Source: Carpediemonas membranifera (lineage: Eukaryota > Fornicata). From it: DNA of 64,000 nt. Below the pieces are notes generated by a model. The model ran no database searches. It was not told the origin of the DNA and saw nothing but the letters and a program-made list of their open reading frames with translations. Made by a program: the position numbers and the translations under genes. Shown one piece after another: positions 62,960 through 64,000 of this stretch (position 1 is its first letter; the number at the start of each line of letters is the position of its first letter). The stretch spans positions 62,001-126,000 of the forward strand of contig JAHDYR010000002.1 of assembly GCA_019828565.1 (NCBI GenBank), read 5' to 3'.

Positions 62960-64000
62960 AAGAAGCACAAGAAGATCAGCAAGACACCTCCACCCAGTGT
63001 ATACAGGGGCTGACGGGCTCGATGAGCCGTCGGTGGATGAGGTGGGAGGCCCTCGGGGCCAGCAGGGAGGTGGTGCAACTGTTACGAGAGGGAGTGAAGG
63101 TCACCCCGGCAGCACCGGCGCTAATGCGCACCTCCAGAAGGAGACAGACACGATGAAGGCTCTACTAGAGGAGCTACTGCAACAGAAAGCAATAGAGAAG
63201 GGCGAGGCGACGACAATATGCCCCCTGTTTACATTAGAGAAGAAGATCGCAGGCAGCTACCGTCTGATACACGACCTGAGACCGGTCAATGCATACCAAG
63301 AGGACCTAACATTCAGGCTGAAGGGCCTAGCAGAGATACAGCATGGCGTTCCGAGAAACTCGTGGGGAATAACATTGGACATGAAGTCCGGGTACTACCA
63401 GCTCCTAGTGGAGGAGAACTCACGACAGGAACTCGGATTCTCGTTCGAGGGAGAACAATACAGATGGAGAGGACTCCCTTTCGGCCTCTCAACGGCGCCA
63501 CGGCAGTTTCAGTCGGTTACGTCACAGATGGCGAAGATCTTGCGCTCACTTCTCGAAGGACTGATAATATACGTGTATCTGGACGATCTGCTCATAATCA
63601 GTCGCTCGAGAGTGTCGTTGAGCGCCCAGGTCCCACGGATCTTAGAGATCTTGGACTCACTTGGAGTCGTCCTATCGAGAGAGAAGTGCCACTTGACCCC
63701 GTCCCAGAGGGTAACTTACTTGGGCGTGATAGTCGACTTGCGCGAGATGACGATGTCGCTGCCAGAGGAGAAGAGGGCTCAGTACAGCAGTCTCATAGCC
63801 AACCTGCAACTCAAGAGACACACAAAGCGGGACCTTCAGACCCTTCACGGAAAGCTACTCTTCTGCCGGTTCGCACTAGGGACGCGGGCACTTGTCCGGC
63901 TCAGAGAGCTGCAGGTCAGGATCGCTGGCTGCGACGACCGAGTGCGGTACCCAAAGTCCAGCCTGCCCCAGGACCTACGAACGGACCTGCGGTGGTGGGC
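62960..64000 (+). CDS. DIRS-like RT, 3' end outside window
   Basis: SMSRRWMRWEALGASREVVQ starts the RT N-domain; a one-base break near 63110, then MKALLEELLQQKAIEKG (63153) runs open to the window end. Motifs: YRLIHDLRPVNAY, ITLDMKSGYYQL, RGLPFGLSTAPRQFQ, IYVYLDDLLIISR, VVLSREKCHLTP, YLGVIVDLREM. Diverged from the element at 58995, so a separate family member. Confidence 0.85.

Overview
The window looks like a chromosome piece from a microbial eukaryote (protist). GT-AG introns interrupt several genes, the host genes are eukaryotic (an ABCA-type transporter, a tubulin-type cytosolic carboxypeptidase, a WD40 protein), there is a type II tRNA-Ser, and the mobile elements are Ty3/gypsy and DIRS-like retrotransposons. 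The carboxypeptidase suggests a lineage with cilia or flagella (inference). I cannot name the species.

Layout. 1-5785: compact host genes. 6030-22037: a Ty3/gypsy chromovirus on the minus strand with identical 235-bp TG...CA LTRs; its gag-pol frame is interrupted by an 11.3-kb DNA element with 51-bp terminal inverted repeats (TIRs), here called T1 (9461-20758). 22185-23975: a decayed gag/protease. 24400-24590: a run of nested hairpins. About 24720-30368: a second T1-type element (T1b), lacking its left end. 30369-34732: gypsy and DIRS fragments. 27822-38958 is repeated in tandem at 38959-50.7 kb. 45872-58994: a second TIR element (T2), inserted in a DIRS-like reverse transcriptase with an 18/18 TIR and a CATG target duplication; it contains a 2-2.7 kb minisatellite, foldbacks and satellites. 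58995-62030: the rest of that DIRS-like element with its split repeats. 62049-62130: tRNA-Ser(GCT). 62338-64000: gag and RT of another YR-type element, cut by the window edge.

The most unusual content is the gene set of T1, T1b and T2. The order is largely conserved: a minus-strand gene, an OTU-like cysteine protease (+), a SET-domain protein (-), a zinc-finger/caspase-like protein (+), a multi-cysteine zinc-finger protein (-) and a small helical protein (+), ending in subterminal hairpins and a TIR. T1 also has a large candidate transposase and a GNAT-like acetyltransferase. Many of these genes start a few bases after an inverted repeat that differs from gene to gene. Removing T1 or T2 restores the host retroelement frame exactly, so both are real insertions. 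I infer two families of large cargo transposons that share chromatin- and ubiquitin-directed proteins; I do not recognise them as a described superfamily.

Caution: many reading frames break by one base, often at runs of C, G, A or T, and the two tandem copies differ mainly by such one-base indels. Much of the apparent decay may be sequencing error. Introns are short (about 28-64 nt where I could fit them).
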